This document shows positions 8,490-17,718 of a stretch of DNA of 64,000 nt, piece by piece. The position numbers and the translations under genes are program-made. This stretch comes from Rhizorhabdus dicambivorans (lineage in GTDB: Bacteria; Pseudomonadota; Alphaproteobacteria; Sphingomonadales; Sphingomonadaceae): assembly GCF_002355275.1 (NCBI RefSeq), contig NZ_CP023449.1:3388001-3452000 (forward strand). The letters are read 5' to 3'. The notes under the pieces were generated by a model. That model was not told the DNA's origin and did no database searches. It saw nothing but the letters and a program-made list of their open reading frames with translations. Numbering within the stretch: position 1 is the first letter of the stretch; each line of letters starts with the position of its first letter.

Positions 8490-8943
8490 ATATTCATTGA
8501 GACATAGCGCTCCCATGGGGATGGGAAGAAATAGAGCTTCGTACGTGCCCGGCGCCCAGGGCGCGTACACTATTGTTCCGGCTGATGCGGACGAGTTTGA
8601 CGGTGTCAATTGGGCTTCTTCCGCCGCTGAATGCCCTCGGCACTGCCGGGAGCAGGCATGACCGAGCGGCGGTCACATGCTAAATTACACCATGATCTGT
8701 AATTTGCGGTAGCTCTGGCCGTTGTCCTTTGAGGGTTTCAAGGATCCGTCCGCACTCGCTGATCCCAGAGGGTCCGTGGGTGCTGTATCGGGTCTCAAAA
8801 GGCCGGACGTTGCGTTGAACTACAGCGGGCTAAGTAACCCATCACGTTCCTTCGCAGATCGTCCGTCCCTGCGTTCCTTCGCGGGACACCGCCGTCGGGT
8901 CAGCTCGAGAGCATCACCGCTGGCATCCGGATACTTCCGCATC
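8490..8943. other. Gene-free stretch with inverted repeats
   Basis: No convincing gene. Two dyads stand out. GCATGACCG...CGGTCACATGC (8656-8680) is a GC-rich hairpin that could terminate the TBDR transcript. AAATTACA/TGTAATTT (arms 8682-8689 and 8698-8705, 8-nt gap) looks like an operator or an IS end. From about 8740 on the sequence is likely flanking or terminal DNA of the IS110 remnant. Confidence 0.4.
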
Positions 8944-9312
8944 TCAGGCCTCGAACAAGGTGCCATCGCGCAGCATGGTGTGCATGATGACGGCGAGCCT
9001 GCGGGCTAGCGCGACGCGGGCCTTCCGCAGGCCGTAGTGCTTCGCGATTTTGAGCGCCCGGCTTTTCAGCGCGAAGGTTTGGCGCGTACGCGTCAGGATC
9101 GAGTTGGCAGCTTCGTAGAGAAGCTTGCGGACCGTGCCATCGCCCTGCTTGGCGATCCGCCCCGTCCAGTCGAGCTCGCCCAACTGGTGCCGGCGTGGGA
9201 CTAGCCCGAAGTAGGCGGCCGTCGCCCGCGATCGCTTGAACCGCCCTGCATCGTCGACCGCTGCGGCGAACGCGACGGAAGTCTGCACACCCACGCCTTG
9301 GATGCTCATCGG
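8944..9312 (-). pseudogene. IS110 family transposase, C-terminal fragment
   Basis: About 121 residues of the Transposase_20 (helix-hairpin-helix) domain: IQGVGVQTSVAFAAAVDD, FGLVPRRHQLGELDWTGRI, GDGTVRKLLYEAANSILTR, and ARRLAVIMHTMLRDGTLFEA-stop. Full IS110 transposases are about 340-400 residues and start with a RuvC-like DEDD domain, which is missing. The frame is lost upstream near 9312. An inactive remnant. Confidence 0.8.
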
Positions 9313-9410
9313 GGCCTAGCAGGCTGGAGAGGAAGTGCTGCCAGCGCAATGTTATCAATTTCGTAATGGGCTAACATTATCCATGCGCGGTCTCTTTCTC
9401 TTGATTCGGA

Positions 9411-9821
9411 ATGGCCTGTATGAACGGCGGTGAGTATGTGGCGGAATGCGACATCCAGGCGCGTATCTTATCTTACAAAGTCTCCGGTTTTTGGAGCCCT
9501 GAACAAATCGACGCTTTCGGTTCGGCCTTAGCCGACGGCATCGAAACCATGCGGCGCGCTGGTATAGGGCAAAATGAATTCTCGGTTATCTCAGATCTTA
9601 CCGAACTTGCCGTTCAATCACCCGATGCGGTGAAGCAATGGCGCTCGGTCATCGCCCGGTATGAGAGTAGCGGTAAGGATTGGTTAGTTGTAATTCCCAG
9701 AACCGGCCTGCTCGACATGCAAGCGCGCCGGGTCAGGCCTGCGGCCTCGCGGGTGTTTTCGACTACGGAAGAAGCGCGCGCATGGGTCATTAAGAACCGT
9801 CAAACCGCGCTCGCGACGTGA
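9411..9821 (+). CDS. Small STAS/SpoIIAA-like hypothetical protein
   Basis: 136 residues, no signal peptide. The layout (beta-strand ARILSYKVSGFWSPEQ, long helix, VISDLTELAVQSPDAVKQW, helix, DWLVVIPRTGL, then STTEEARAWV) resembles short stand-alone SpoIIAA/STAS-like proteins, where the last EEARAWV helix is common. No enzyme motif is visible. Translation could start at 9411 or at the second ATG, 9420. It lies alone between IS110 and IS3 remnants and its role is unknown. Confidence 0.55.
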   Translation: MACMNGGEYVAECDIQARILSYKVSGFWSPEQIDAFGSALADGIETMRRAGIGQNEFSVISDLTELAVQSPDAVKQWRSVIARYESSGKDWLVVIPRTGLLDMQARRVRPAASRVFSTTEEARAWVIKNRQTALAT

Positions 9822-9952
9822 CAAGGCCGGTTCGGCTGAACAAGCTTCGCATCGGCCGCAAGGACTTCAAGCACCATTTCATTGCTGCGCCAAAATCTCA
9901 CTTGTGCGCATTATTGAGTGGTAGCAGCAAAAAAGATCATGCTAGGCTGCCC

Positions 9953-10373
9953 TGAACCGCCCCGAGTTTGCCGGAGGCTCCAGCTCCTGAGAAGGCGGAG
10001 CCTGTATGAGCAAGGCGACAAGCAAGTTTGCGCCGGAGGTCCGCGGGCGGGCGGTACGGATGGTGGTCGATCATGAGCGCGATTATCCCTCTCGCTGGGC
10101 AGCGGTGGTTTCGATCGCGGAGAAGATCGGCTGCGTGCCGCAGACGCTGCATGAGCGGGTGAAGAAGGCTGAGGTCGACAGCGCCAAGCAAGCCGGTGTC
10201 CCGACCGAGGTGGCCGACAAGCTAAAGGCGCTGGAACGCGAGAACCGTGAGCTGCGCCAGGCCAACGAGATATTGCGCAAGGCATCCGCATATTTTGCCC
10301 AGGCGGAGCTCGACCGCCCGTTCAAGCGATGATTGCGTTCATCGATGATCACCGCGAAATTTATGGTGTCGAG
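9953..10373 (+). mobile_element. IS3 family remnant (left end, orfA and first codons of orfB)
   Basis: TGAACCGCCCCGAGTTTGCC at 9953 resembles a left IS3-family terminal repeat, followed by orfA. OrfB starts with ATG at 10329 ([15 protein letters not shown]) but breaks after 15 codons at about 10373, where IS21 istA sequence begins in the same frame. No right end is present, so the element is inactive. Confidence 0.7.
10006..10332 (+). CDS. IS3 family transposase OrfA
   Basis: 108 residues with an N-terminal helix-turn-helix ([20 protein letters not shown]...[19 protein letters not shown]) and a C-terminal leucine-zipper-like helix ([18 protein letters not shown]), the usual IS3 OrfA plan. 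Its partner OrfB is reduced to a stub, so no functional OrfAB transframe transposase can be made. OrfA alone may still be expressed and bind IS ends. Confidence 0.85.
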   Translation: MSKATSKFAPEVRGRAVRMVVDHERDYPSRWAAVVSIAEKIGCVPQTLHERVKKAEVDSAKQAGVPTEVADKLKALERENRELRQANEILRKASAYFAQAELDRPFKR

Positions 10374-11155
10374 GCTTATCAGTTCGACTGGAGCCACGAG
10401 GATGTGGAGATCGCCGGCGAGCCGATGCGGGTGAAGGTGGCGCAAATGCGGCTGTGTGCATCGCGGGCGGTATATGTGCGCTTATCCTCGTGAGACGCAG
10501 GAGATGTTGTTCGACGCGTATGCGCGCGCGTTCGCTTTCTTTGGCGGTGTGCCGACCCGCGGCATCTACGACAGCATGAAGACTGCGGTGACGACAGTGT
10601 TCACCAGCAAAGAGCGGGTGTTCAACCGCCGCTTCCTGATCATGGCCGATCATTACATGGTCGAGCCCGTCGCCTGCTCGCCGGCGGCGGGATGGGAGAA
10701 GGGCCAGGTTGAGCATCAGGTTCCGACGATGCGCGGCCGCTTCTTTCAGCCCCGGCTACGGTTCGCTACCTTGGAAGAGCTCAACGGGTGGCTGGGGGCA
10801 GAGTGCCGACGCCGGGCCGAGCTGCACCCTCATCCCTGTGAACCGGCTCGAGGCGGAGGCCCGGATCGGCAAGGCAGGGACCTTGGCTGCCCAGTTCTCC
10901 CGGCTTGACCTCGTCGTCCTCGATGAGCTCGGCCATCTGCCGTTCGCCCGCTCCGGTGGCCAGCTGCTGTTCCACCTCGTCAGCAAGCTTTACGAGCGTA
11001 CCTCGGTCATCATCACCACAAACTTGGCGTTCGGCGAGTGGCCGTCCGTGTTCGGCTATCCCAAGATGACGACGGCCATGCTCGACCGGCTCACTCACCA
11101 CTGCGACATCGTCGAGACCCGCAATGACAGCTGGCGGCTACGAAACCGCAGCTAA
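10374..11155 (+). pseudogene. IS21 family remnant: istA fragment joined to istB fragment
   Basis: From 10374 the frame reads [15 protein letters not shown]...[15 protein letters not shown], the catalytic core of IstA. Near 10480 the reading frame shifts and resumes as [20 protein letters not shown]...[17 protein letters not shown]. At about 10837 istA stops and an istB C-terminal part follows ([38 protein letters not shown], stop at 11155). IstB's Walker A region is absent. The remnant combines a frameshift and an internal deletion, so it is dead. The istB part is duplicated at 24306. Confidence 0.82.
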
Positions 11156-11351
11156 ACCCTCCCCCGCCCCTCCCCGCTGTTGAGCCGGTGGGTCCACAGA
11201 AATCTCCCACGGCCGTCACCGCCAGCGCTCGTGGCGGCGCGCGGCGACGGCCGCAGGTCTCTCCTATGAACTACCGGGACAACAGCCTTCCATCAGAAAA
11301 GGGAGTCGCTCTTGGACACCGATTTGGGGTTCCAATTCGACGCCTATCTAC
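10837..11351 (+). repeat. Direct repeat, copy 1 of the truncated istB/right-end cassette
   Basis: Bases 10837-11287 appear identical to 24306-24756. The following 64 bases (to GACGCCTATCTAC at 11351) are only about 80% alike, with an indel. Both copies begin at exactly the same internal point of istB (TGTGAACCGGCTCGAGG) and run through the IS21 right end. Bases 11156-11450 contain no gene. Confidence 0.8.
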
Positions 11352-11450
11352 CCACAGATCTGCAATACAAGCGCCGAATGCAGACCATCTTTTTCCAAAA
11401 AATTAGGCGCTGATCGTGACCGACCTGCACCTCCAGCCTCTCGTGATAGA

Positions 11451-13803
11451 TTATCCCTTGATCGAGAACTGCAAGGCGATGGCGCGTGGGCGGTCGGGCA
11501 GTGCATAGACAGCAGACGAATTTGTGACCTGCTGGCGGAAGCCGGAGGTCGCCACATTCGATAGATTCTTGCCGATGACCGACAGCATCCAACGTTCGTT
11601 GCTCGGGCCTACGCCAAGGCGCAGATCAAATTTGGCGTAGCCCTTTTGCGTCAAAAGCGGATCGGCAGTTGCACTCTCGAAAAATTTCGAACTGAAATAC
11701 ATCACCGGATCGATGTGCAGGCGATAGTCGCTGGCGACAGGCAACGAGATATTGGCGGCGATGTTGCCGCTCCATTTCGGAGCATAAGGCCGCCGCTTGC
11801 CGCTCAAATCCTGCCGGCACGTCGTCGACAGAAAGTTCCCCAGCACAGTGCAGGCGCCATTGGTGTAGGTGGTGTACTTCGAATCAAGTCCGGCAACGTC
11901 TGCGCTGAGCGTGAATTCAGTAGAAACCCGGCAGCTCGCGCTCACCTCGACACCCTGCGAACGCGATTTCGCAGCATTCTGCACCAGCGAGATGATGGTC
12001 CCGGCATTGGAGATGACGATCGTCGATTCCTGGAGGTTACTGTAGTCGCTACGGAACACCGCGGTGTTGAGCGTCAATCGGCGATCGAGGAAGCGGCTTT
12101 TCATGCCAACCTCGTACGCGTTGACCGTCTCGGGCTCGAACGAGTTTGCGAGCGAAGCAGCGCTATACCCGCCAGCTTTGAAGCCTTTGGAGTAAGTCGC
12201 GTAAAGCATCACATCTTTCGCAGCATCATACTGGATGCCGGCGGACGGCATGAATTTGTCGTCGGTCCGCTTGAGCTGGGCAAACTGACCCAGATCGGCG
12301 CCTAGGATGCCAGCATAGACATTGAGCGTTGGCGAAGTGAATGGGACATAGGTCGACGGTACAGCGCCGGTTGATGTGCCGAGCGTGACGTCGCGGACGG
12401 CTTCCTTGTGGATGTTCGAGTAGCGCGCACCAAGGTTGATGCGGACGCGCGCGATCGGGCGAACCGTCAGCGAAGCAAAGGCCGACAAAGTGCGGTCGTC
12501 CTCATGCAGCTTCGGGCTGCCAGTGACCTGGGTCGCTGCGTTCGTAGTTCCAAGCGGGCTGAAAGCGCCGAAGGGCAGGAAAAAGAAGCCTACGTAGTTG
12601 TAATTGTAGAGGTGAGAGTTCGAGTAGTAGCCACCGAACATGTATTCGAACGTGCCGCCGGTTTGCGGCTGATAGCGCACTTCCTGGCTAAACTGATGAA
12701 AACGCTCGCCCAGATAGACCGGCGATCCTTGATTGCCGCCGACCGCGCCCGGCAGAGGCAGCGGGATCGGTTGTGTGAGCGCGTTGACCTTCTGGTTTAT
12801 GTACCCGGTGATTGCTGAGAGGGTACCGGGCCCGACGTCGAGCGCGTTTGTCGACGACGCCTCCCAGAAATTCACGTTCGCAAAGTTCTTCGGAGAGACG
12901 CTCTCATATCCAAGGGATGTGTAGGGACGGCCGCCTGCTGCGAGGTACGAACCGCAGCTTTTCGCCGCTGTTTCAACGATGGGCGCGCTTACCGGGCAGC
13001 CGGTCAATACAAACGAATATGCGTTGTTCACGCGCGACCGAAAGTAGTCGATCCGATTGTCCGATCGGAACGAGCTGGTCGGTTCCCAGCGAGCGGAAAT
13101 GCGCCCCTGACCCGTGCGTTCATGCGGACCATTTTGATCGAGTGCGCGGTTGTAAACGTAGCCGTCCATGCCTGCGACGCGGCCTGCGACACGAAAGGCC
13201 AGGGTGTCGCTGGCGGGAAGATCGACGCCCGCCTCGACGTTATACTCGCCGTCCTCGAAAGCGTAGAGGGCGCTCGCGTTGTAGCCAATGCTCTGTCCCA
13301 GGCTTGCGTGTCGTGATGTTCAGGGCGCCGGCGATCGCATTCGCGCCGAAGAACGTCGTTTGCGGACCCTTCAAAACCTCGACCTGGGCGACGTCGAATA
13401 AAGCTGCACGCGCTGACATCGAGCGACTGCGATAGACGCCGTAAACGAACGTGGCGACCGACTGCTCGAAGCCAGCATTCTGGCCCGAGCCCACGCCACG
13501 AATGTTGATCTGGTTGACCAGCGAACCTGTCGTGATTTTCACATCCGGAAGGCGGGTCGCAACATCCTCGAGGGAGTTGAGGTTCTGGCGCTTTAGCGCT
13601 GCGCCATCGACGACCGACACGGCTACCGGCACGTCCTGAAGGCGCTGGGTGCGGCGCTGCGCGGTCACAATGATTTCGCCATCATTTGCAGGCGCCGGTG
13701 TCGCGGTTGGGACGGCGTCTTGCGCCATCACCGGGCAAGAGCACACCAGCGCCAAGGCACTCGCACCTGTTGCCAGAGCAGCGTAGCGTCCAATCCGCTT
13801 CAT
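11451..13803 (-). pseudogene. TonB-dependent receptor broken by one frameshift
   Basis: The start MKRIGRYAALATGASALALV at 13803 has GGGGAGG upstream and a signal peptide cut after VMAQ. The plug follows (EIIVTAQRRTQRLQDVPVAV, VEVLKGPQTTFFGANAIAGA), then LNITTRKP. There, near 13305-13316, the frame is lost. The +1 frame continues SLGQSIGYNASALYAFEDG and stays open through a complete barrel to the stop at 11451. The combined length would be about 780 residues, normal for the family. Only one indel separates it from an intact gene, so a recent mutation or a sequencing error are both possible. The last residue is Gly after FSI, atypical compared with the usual C-terminal Phe. Confidence 0.82.
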
Positions 13804-13963
13804 ATAACCTCCCCTTAGCGCCACGCAGGGCGCGAATACGTTATCAGATCGTTTGTAGGGGTAGCTGCGCCGCGCGTGATTGAGCGCTTGCGCCAATTAT
13901 TTGCGAATCCGCGACACGGTGCCCGATTGGTCTACGCCAATTTGAAGCTCGTCGAGGATGGAG

Positions 13964-14431
13964 TCACGCTGTGATCGGCACCGCGGTGGTCTCTTTGATC
14001 GTTTCCAAAACGAAGGTCGTTCGTGTGTCCTGCACGCCGGGCAGTCGCAGAATCACATTTTGAGCGAGCTGGCCGTAAGAAAGCATGTCGGCAGTGACGA
14101 CCTTCAGCAGGAAGTCAAATTGTCCCGCCGTAACGTAGCAGCCGACGATCGCAGGCTCACGCAGTACCGCTTCGCTGAAGCGCTCTATGATGGGCTCGCC
14201 AGGAACTTGGGGCACCTTAACTTCCACGAACGCCAACAGGCCCTGCCCAACAGCAACGCGATCGAGAATCGCGGTATACCCTTTGATCACACCACTATCT
14301 TCTAACTGTTTCAGCCGGCGCAGGCATGGGCTTGGTGACATCCCGATTTGCTCGGCGAGTGCCACGTTGGAAATGCGACCGTTTTGTTGAAGACGGTCGA
14401 GGATTTTGCGATCGAGAGCCCCCAAGGTCAT
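13964..14431 (-). CDS. Lrp/AsnC family transcriptional regulator
   Basis: 155 residues. N-terminal winged HTH: LDRKILDRLQQNGRISNVALAEQIGMSPSPCLRRLKQLEDSGVI. C-terminal RAM ligand-binding domain: LLAFVEVKVP, AIVGCYVTAGQFDFLLKVV, NVILRLPGVQDTRTTFVLETIK. ATG 14431 is preferred, with GGAG 7-10 bases upstream; the open frame extends far upstream but without family similarity. It is divergent from the CitE-MFS-SBF-HD operon, and the region between holds an Lrp-like box (14521-14535). This suggests control of that operon in response to an amino acid or other small ligand. Confidence 0.9.
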   Translation of the reverse strand: MTLGALDRKILDRLQQNGRISNVALAEQIGMSPSPCLRRLKQLEDSGVIKGYTAILDRVAVGQGLLAFVEVKVPQVPGEPIIERFSEAVLREPAIVGCYVTAGQFDFLLKVVTADMLSYGQLAQNVILRLPGVQDTRTTFVLETIKETTAVPITA

Positions 14432-14520
14432 AAACTGCTCCAAAGCACCGGCGGCGTCACCATATTGTGACCGTACGTGGCCGAATGTGTGACCATTTAG
14501 ACAGGAAATGCCTGCCGGTT

Positions 14521-14535
14521 CAGCATAAAATGCTG
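14521..14535. promoter_or_regulatory. Lrp-type box between divergent genes
   Basis: CAGCATAAAATGCTG is a perfect 6-bp inverted repeat with a 3-nt centre. It matches 13 of 15 positions of the E. coli Lrp consensus YAGHAWATTWTDCTR. A second, imperfect dyad (TCACCATATTGTGA) lies at 14457-14470. Both sit between the Lrp gene and the CitE operon, so they are the likely operators for auto- and divergent regulation. Confidence 0.6.
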
Positions 14536-14642
14536 ACGACAGCTGTTGTAGCGCCGGAAAATTTCGGCGGCATAGCAAGGCAATCGCATTGGCCGCGTCG
14601 ATCACCGGCGTGGCTTGGCAAATGATCAAGGGGAGAACGCCA

Positions 14643-15542
14643 ATGCTGCGTCGGACGACAATTTTCATTCCGGGAACGATGGACGAAGCGGCTATCCGAT
14701 CGCGCATCAGCAGCTGCGGCGCGGATCTCATTTGCCTAGATCTTGAAGATACGGTGCATCCGTCGCGTAAAGCGGAGGCTCGCGAGCTAATCGTTCGCTT
14801 GCTGGCGGAGGATATATGGGGCCGTGCGGCTCGCGCGGTGCGTATCAACGCGATGTCGGGCGACTTCGCCGAGGACGACGTTCGCACGGTCGTCGGCCAA
14901 GCTGGTCAATTTATCGACACGCTTTTGCTCTCCAAGCCGGAGACCGTTGAGGAGATTCTGCGCTTAGATAGCTGGATCGAGGAGATCCGAGCCGATAAGG
15001 GGTTTGCCAACCAGATTGGCTACATCGTCGGGATCGAGTCGGCCTACGCGCTCACCAACATCGACACGCTTGCCTCTTGCTCACCCAATGTTGAAGCATT
15101 GGGCTTTGCGATCGGTGATCTGAGCGTTTCGCTTCACGTAAATATCGGCGCCTATCTCCAAGACCGGTCTAAATACCCGGGCGACCTTTTCCACTTTCAC
15201 CGCGCTCGGATCATTCTTTCAGCGCGGACTTACGGGTTGTGGGCAATGGATGCGCCGTGGCCGATCATCAATGATCATGCGACCCTCAGCGAAGACGCAC
15301 GCTGGGGCATGATGATGGGCTTTGACGGAAAGCTCGTGTTGGCGCCAGAACAAGTCCGCACCGTCCACGAGGCCTATCGGCCGAGCGAGGGCGAAGTGGC
15401 CTACGCGCGTGATGTGCTCGTGAAGATGGAGGCCTTCAATCAAGCCGGCGAAGGTTCGGGTATGTCGGGCGAGACTTTCTTGGACCCGGTCGTCATCGAG
15501 CCAGCCAAGCGGACTATCGCGCGCTTTGAGGCGCCGCTGTGA
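14643..15542 (+). CDS. CitE-like lyase (HpcH/HpaI aldolase/citrate lyase family)
   Basis: 299 residues. The TIM-barrel lyase begins RRTTIFIPGTMDEA, then CLDLEDTVHPSRKAEAR (Asp/Glu near the CoA and Mg site), AVRINAM (substrate Arg) and VGIESAYALTNID (metal-binding Glu), ending in the lid region WAMDAPWPIINDHATL. Family members cleave or form 3-hydroxyacyl-CoA thioesters such as malyl- or citramalyl-CoA, or act as thioesterases. ATG 14643 has GGGGAG 7 bases upstream. It is the first gene of an operon; its TGA overlaps the GTG start of the transporter. The exact acyl-CoA cannot be told. Confidence 0.82.
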   Translation: MLRRTTIFIPGTMDEAAIRSRISSCGADLICLDLEDTVHPSRKAEARELIVRLLAEDIWGRAARAVRINAMSGDFAEDDVRTVVGQAGQFIDTLLLSKPETVEEILRLDSWIEEIRADKGFANQIGYIVGIESAYALTNIDTLASCSPNVEALGFAIGDLSVSLHVNIGAYLQDRSKYPGDLFHFHRARIILSARTYGLWAMDAPWPIINDHATLSEDARWGMMMGFDGKLVLAPEQVRTVHEAYRPSEGEVAYARDVLVKMEAFNQAGEGSGMSGETFLDPVVIEPAKRTIARFEAPL

Positions 15543-16732
15543 GAAATGTCTACGGGGTCATAGCGCTATGCTCCCTGGCCACCTTTTTCGATGGCTATGA
15601 CATTCAAGCGCTTGGCCTCGCGATACCGGGCATCGCGGAGGATTATGGAGTTGAGCCCCATAGTTTGACCATCGCCGTAAGTGCGTCGCTGGTTGGGACG
15701 GCGCTTGGTGCGGCGCTCCTTGGCCCCCTGGGCGACCGATACGAACGTAAGCACATGCTGGCCGCATTTCTGCTGCTGGTCGGTCTCACTAGCGTGGGGG
15801 TGTCTCTTTCGCATGGCACGACACCGCTCGCCGCTTGGCGGTTCGCTTGCGGCCTCGGCATGGGCGCAATCGTACCGATTGCGATAGCCATTGTGTCCGA
15901 GGTGGCCCCGCCTTCCAAACGCACGGCGCTCATTACGGCCATGATCGCCTGCCAGCCCTTGGGCTCACTTTGTGCTGGATTTCTGAGCGCCGCGATCGAG
16001 CCTGTCTGGGGTTGGCGCGGCATATTCGGCGCCGGCGCAATCACCACGCTTGGCGCCGGTGTTTTGGTTTCCCTTGTGATGCCGCGTTTCTCTGACGCGA
16101 GCCGCTCGGTCGATTCTAGCGCGCGCACCGCATCCTTAAGAGCGCTGTTCACGCCGGATTTCCGCGCGGTGACGCTGCTCATTTGGGCGACCTTTTGTCT
16201 TAATTTGTTCGTCGCTGCATCAATGATTAGCTGGCTTCCAACCCTGCTCGGCGAAGCGGGCTGGGAAAGAGGAGACGCTCAGCGGGCAACCGGGCTTCTG
16301 GCGCTGGGCGCGATGGGCGGAAGCGTGTTTTTCGCGTGGCTCATCGACCGCGGTCTCGTCGCGCGTAGCCTCGTCACCTGCTTCATCGCGACGGCGGCGC
16401 TGTTCACCTTATTTGCCGTCGGGCCGGCATCTCGCGGCTTTTGGCTCGTGCTGATCACTCTGGTGGGCGCGGGGGCTATCGGCGGACAGATGGCGCTGGG
16501 TAGTTTTACGGCCAATATCTACCCTAACGCGATCCGTGCCACCGGCATCGGATGGTCAAGCGGCGTGGGACGTTTTGGCTCCATCATCGGGCCTATCGTT
16601 ATGGCGGCCATGCTTGCGGCGCACGCGCAGCCGACGATGATCCTGGCCCTACTGATGGTGCCGATGCTGCTTTGCGCGCTCGGCGTCTTTTTGTTGATCC
16701 AGCGTGCCGGAGTATTGAAATGCGTCGGCTGA
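15539..16732 (+). CDS. MFS transporter, aromatic acid:H+ symporter (AAHS)-like
   Basis: 397 residues and 12 predicted membrane segments. TM1 carries FFDGYDIQALGLAIPGIAEDYG. The DGYD motif is diagnostic of PcaK/BenK/VanK-type carriers, where the first Asp is needed for substrate transport. Loop 2-3 reads GPLGDRYERKHML. It starts with GTG overlapping the CitE stop (GTGA), indicating tight coupling. It probably imports the acid processed by this operon. Confidence 0.87.
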   Translation: MRNVYGVIALCSLATFFDGYDIQALGLAIPGIAEDYGVEPHSLTIAVSASLVGTALGAALLGPLGDRYERKHMLAAFLLLVGLTSVGVSLSHGTTPLAAWRFACGLGMGAIVPIAIAIVSEVAPPSKRTALITAMIACQPLGSLCAGFLSAAIEPVWGWRGIFGAGAITTLGAGVLVSLVMPRFSDASRSVDSSARTASLRALFTPDFRAVTLLIWATFCLNLFVAASMISWLPTLLGEAGWERGDAQRATGLLALGAMGGSVFFAWLIDRGLVARSLVTCFIATAALFTLFAVGPASRGFWLVLITLVGAGAIGGQMALGSFTANIYPNAIRATGIGWSSGVGRFGSIIGPIVMAAMLAAHAQPTMILALLMVPMLLCALGVFLLIQRAGVLKCVG

Positions 16733-17715
16733 TCCCCGATCCGTTCATCATCGCGCTTTTGAGCGCGGTTGGGCTCGCTGTCTTCCTTCCAGCGCGCGCA
16801 GGTTTCGCCGGCATCGTCGACGAAATCACAACGGCCGCGATCGTATTGCTGTTCTTTTTGCACGGGGTGCACCTCCCGCGCCAAGCGGTGATGTCGAGCC
16901 TTGTTCACTGGCGGCTCCACAGCGCGATCCTGGCTGCAACCTTCGTCATATTTCCGCTGCTCGGTCTGGCGCTTTCAAAGCTGCTCGGCCCGCTCTTGCC
17001 GGCGCCGCTATGGCTCGGCGTTCTGTTTCTTTGCGTGCTTCCATCAACGGTACAGTCGTCGATAGCCTTCACCTCGATCGCCAAAGGCAACATTCCTGGA
17101 GCGGTGGCAGCCGCCACGCTTTCCAATCTGGCAGGCATTGTGTTGACGCCGCTACTCGCGTCGCTCCTTCTTAAATCTCAAGGGCCTGGATTTTCGCTTT
17201 CGAGCGTAAGCAAGATTTTTTCCGAGTTGCTGCTTCCCTTCATCGTCGGCCAGGTGATGCGCATTTGGCTCGCAGAGTGGGCGACGCGTCGTAAGAAGCT
17301 TCTTTCGCTGACGGATCGATCCACCATCCTGCTCGCCGTCTATTCGGCTTTCTCGGGCGTGATCGTGAGCGGCATGCTGCACGGCCTCGCGTGGTCGACC
17401 CTCGGCTCCTTGATAGCCATCTGCGCCTTGTTACTCGCGCTTATCCTGCTGATTACGTTGTTCGGAAGCCGTTCGCTTGGCTTCGATCGCGCAGACGAAA
17501 TCGCCATCGTTTTTTGCGGATCCAAGAAGACCCTTGCGAGCGGCATTCCGATGGCTCGCGTTCTTTTTGCCGGGCCGACACTCGGCGCGGTCGTTGTCCC
17601 CCTCATGCTCTTTCACCAGCTTCAGTTGATGGTCTGCGCTTGGTTGTCGCGCCGCTACGCGCGATCGACAGCGGCATCGGCTGCGGCTCCTCCTACTGCT
17701 TTTGCAAAGGTCTGA
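16720..17715 (+). CDS. SBF-like (bile acid:Na+ symporter family) transporter
   Basis: 331 residues, about ten membrane segments. The start MRRLIPDPFIIALLSAVGLA, LLFFLHGVHLPRQAV, FLCVLPSTVQSSIAFTSIAKG (conserved core helix) and VFCGSKKTLASGIPMARVLF (crossover helix region) match the SBF-like/YfeH group rather than canonical ASBT. Substrates in that group are poorly known; organic anions are likely. ATG 16720 overlaps the MFS stop by 13 bases. Two carriers in one operon suggests one for uptake and one for export or a related acid. Confidence 0.83.
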   Translation: MRRLIPDPFIIALLSAVGLAVFLPARAGFAGIVDEITTAAIVLLFFLHGVHLPRQAVMSSLVHWRLHSAILAATFVIFPLLGLALSKLLGPLLPAPLWLGVLFLCVLPSTVQSSIAFTSIAKGNIPGAVAAATLSNLAGIVLTPLLASLLLKSQGPGFSLSSVSKIFSELLLPFIVGQVMRIWLAEWATRRKKLLSLTDRSTILLAVYSAFSGVIVSGMLHGLAWSTLGSLIAICALLLALILLITLFGSRSLGFDRADEIAIVFCGSKKTLASGIPMARVLFAGPTLGAVVVPLMLFHQLQLMVCAWLSRRYARSTAASAAAPPTAFAKV

Positions 17716-17718
17716 TTT

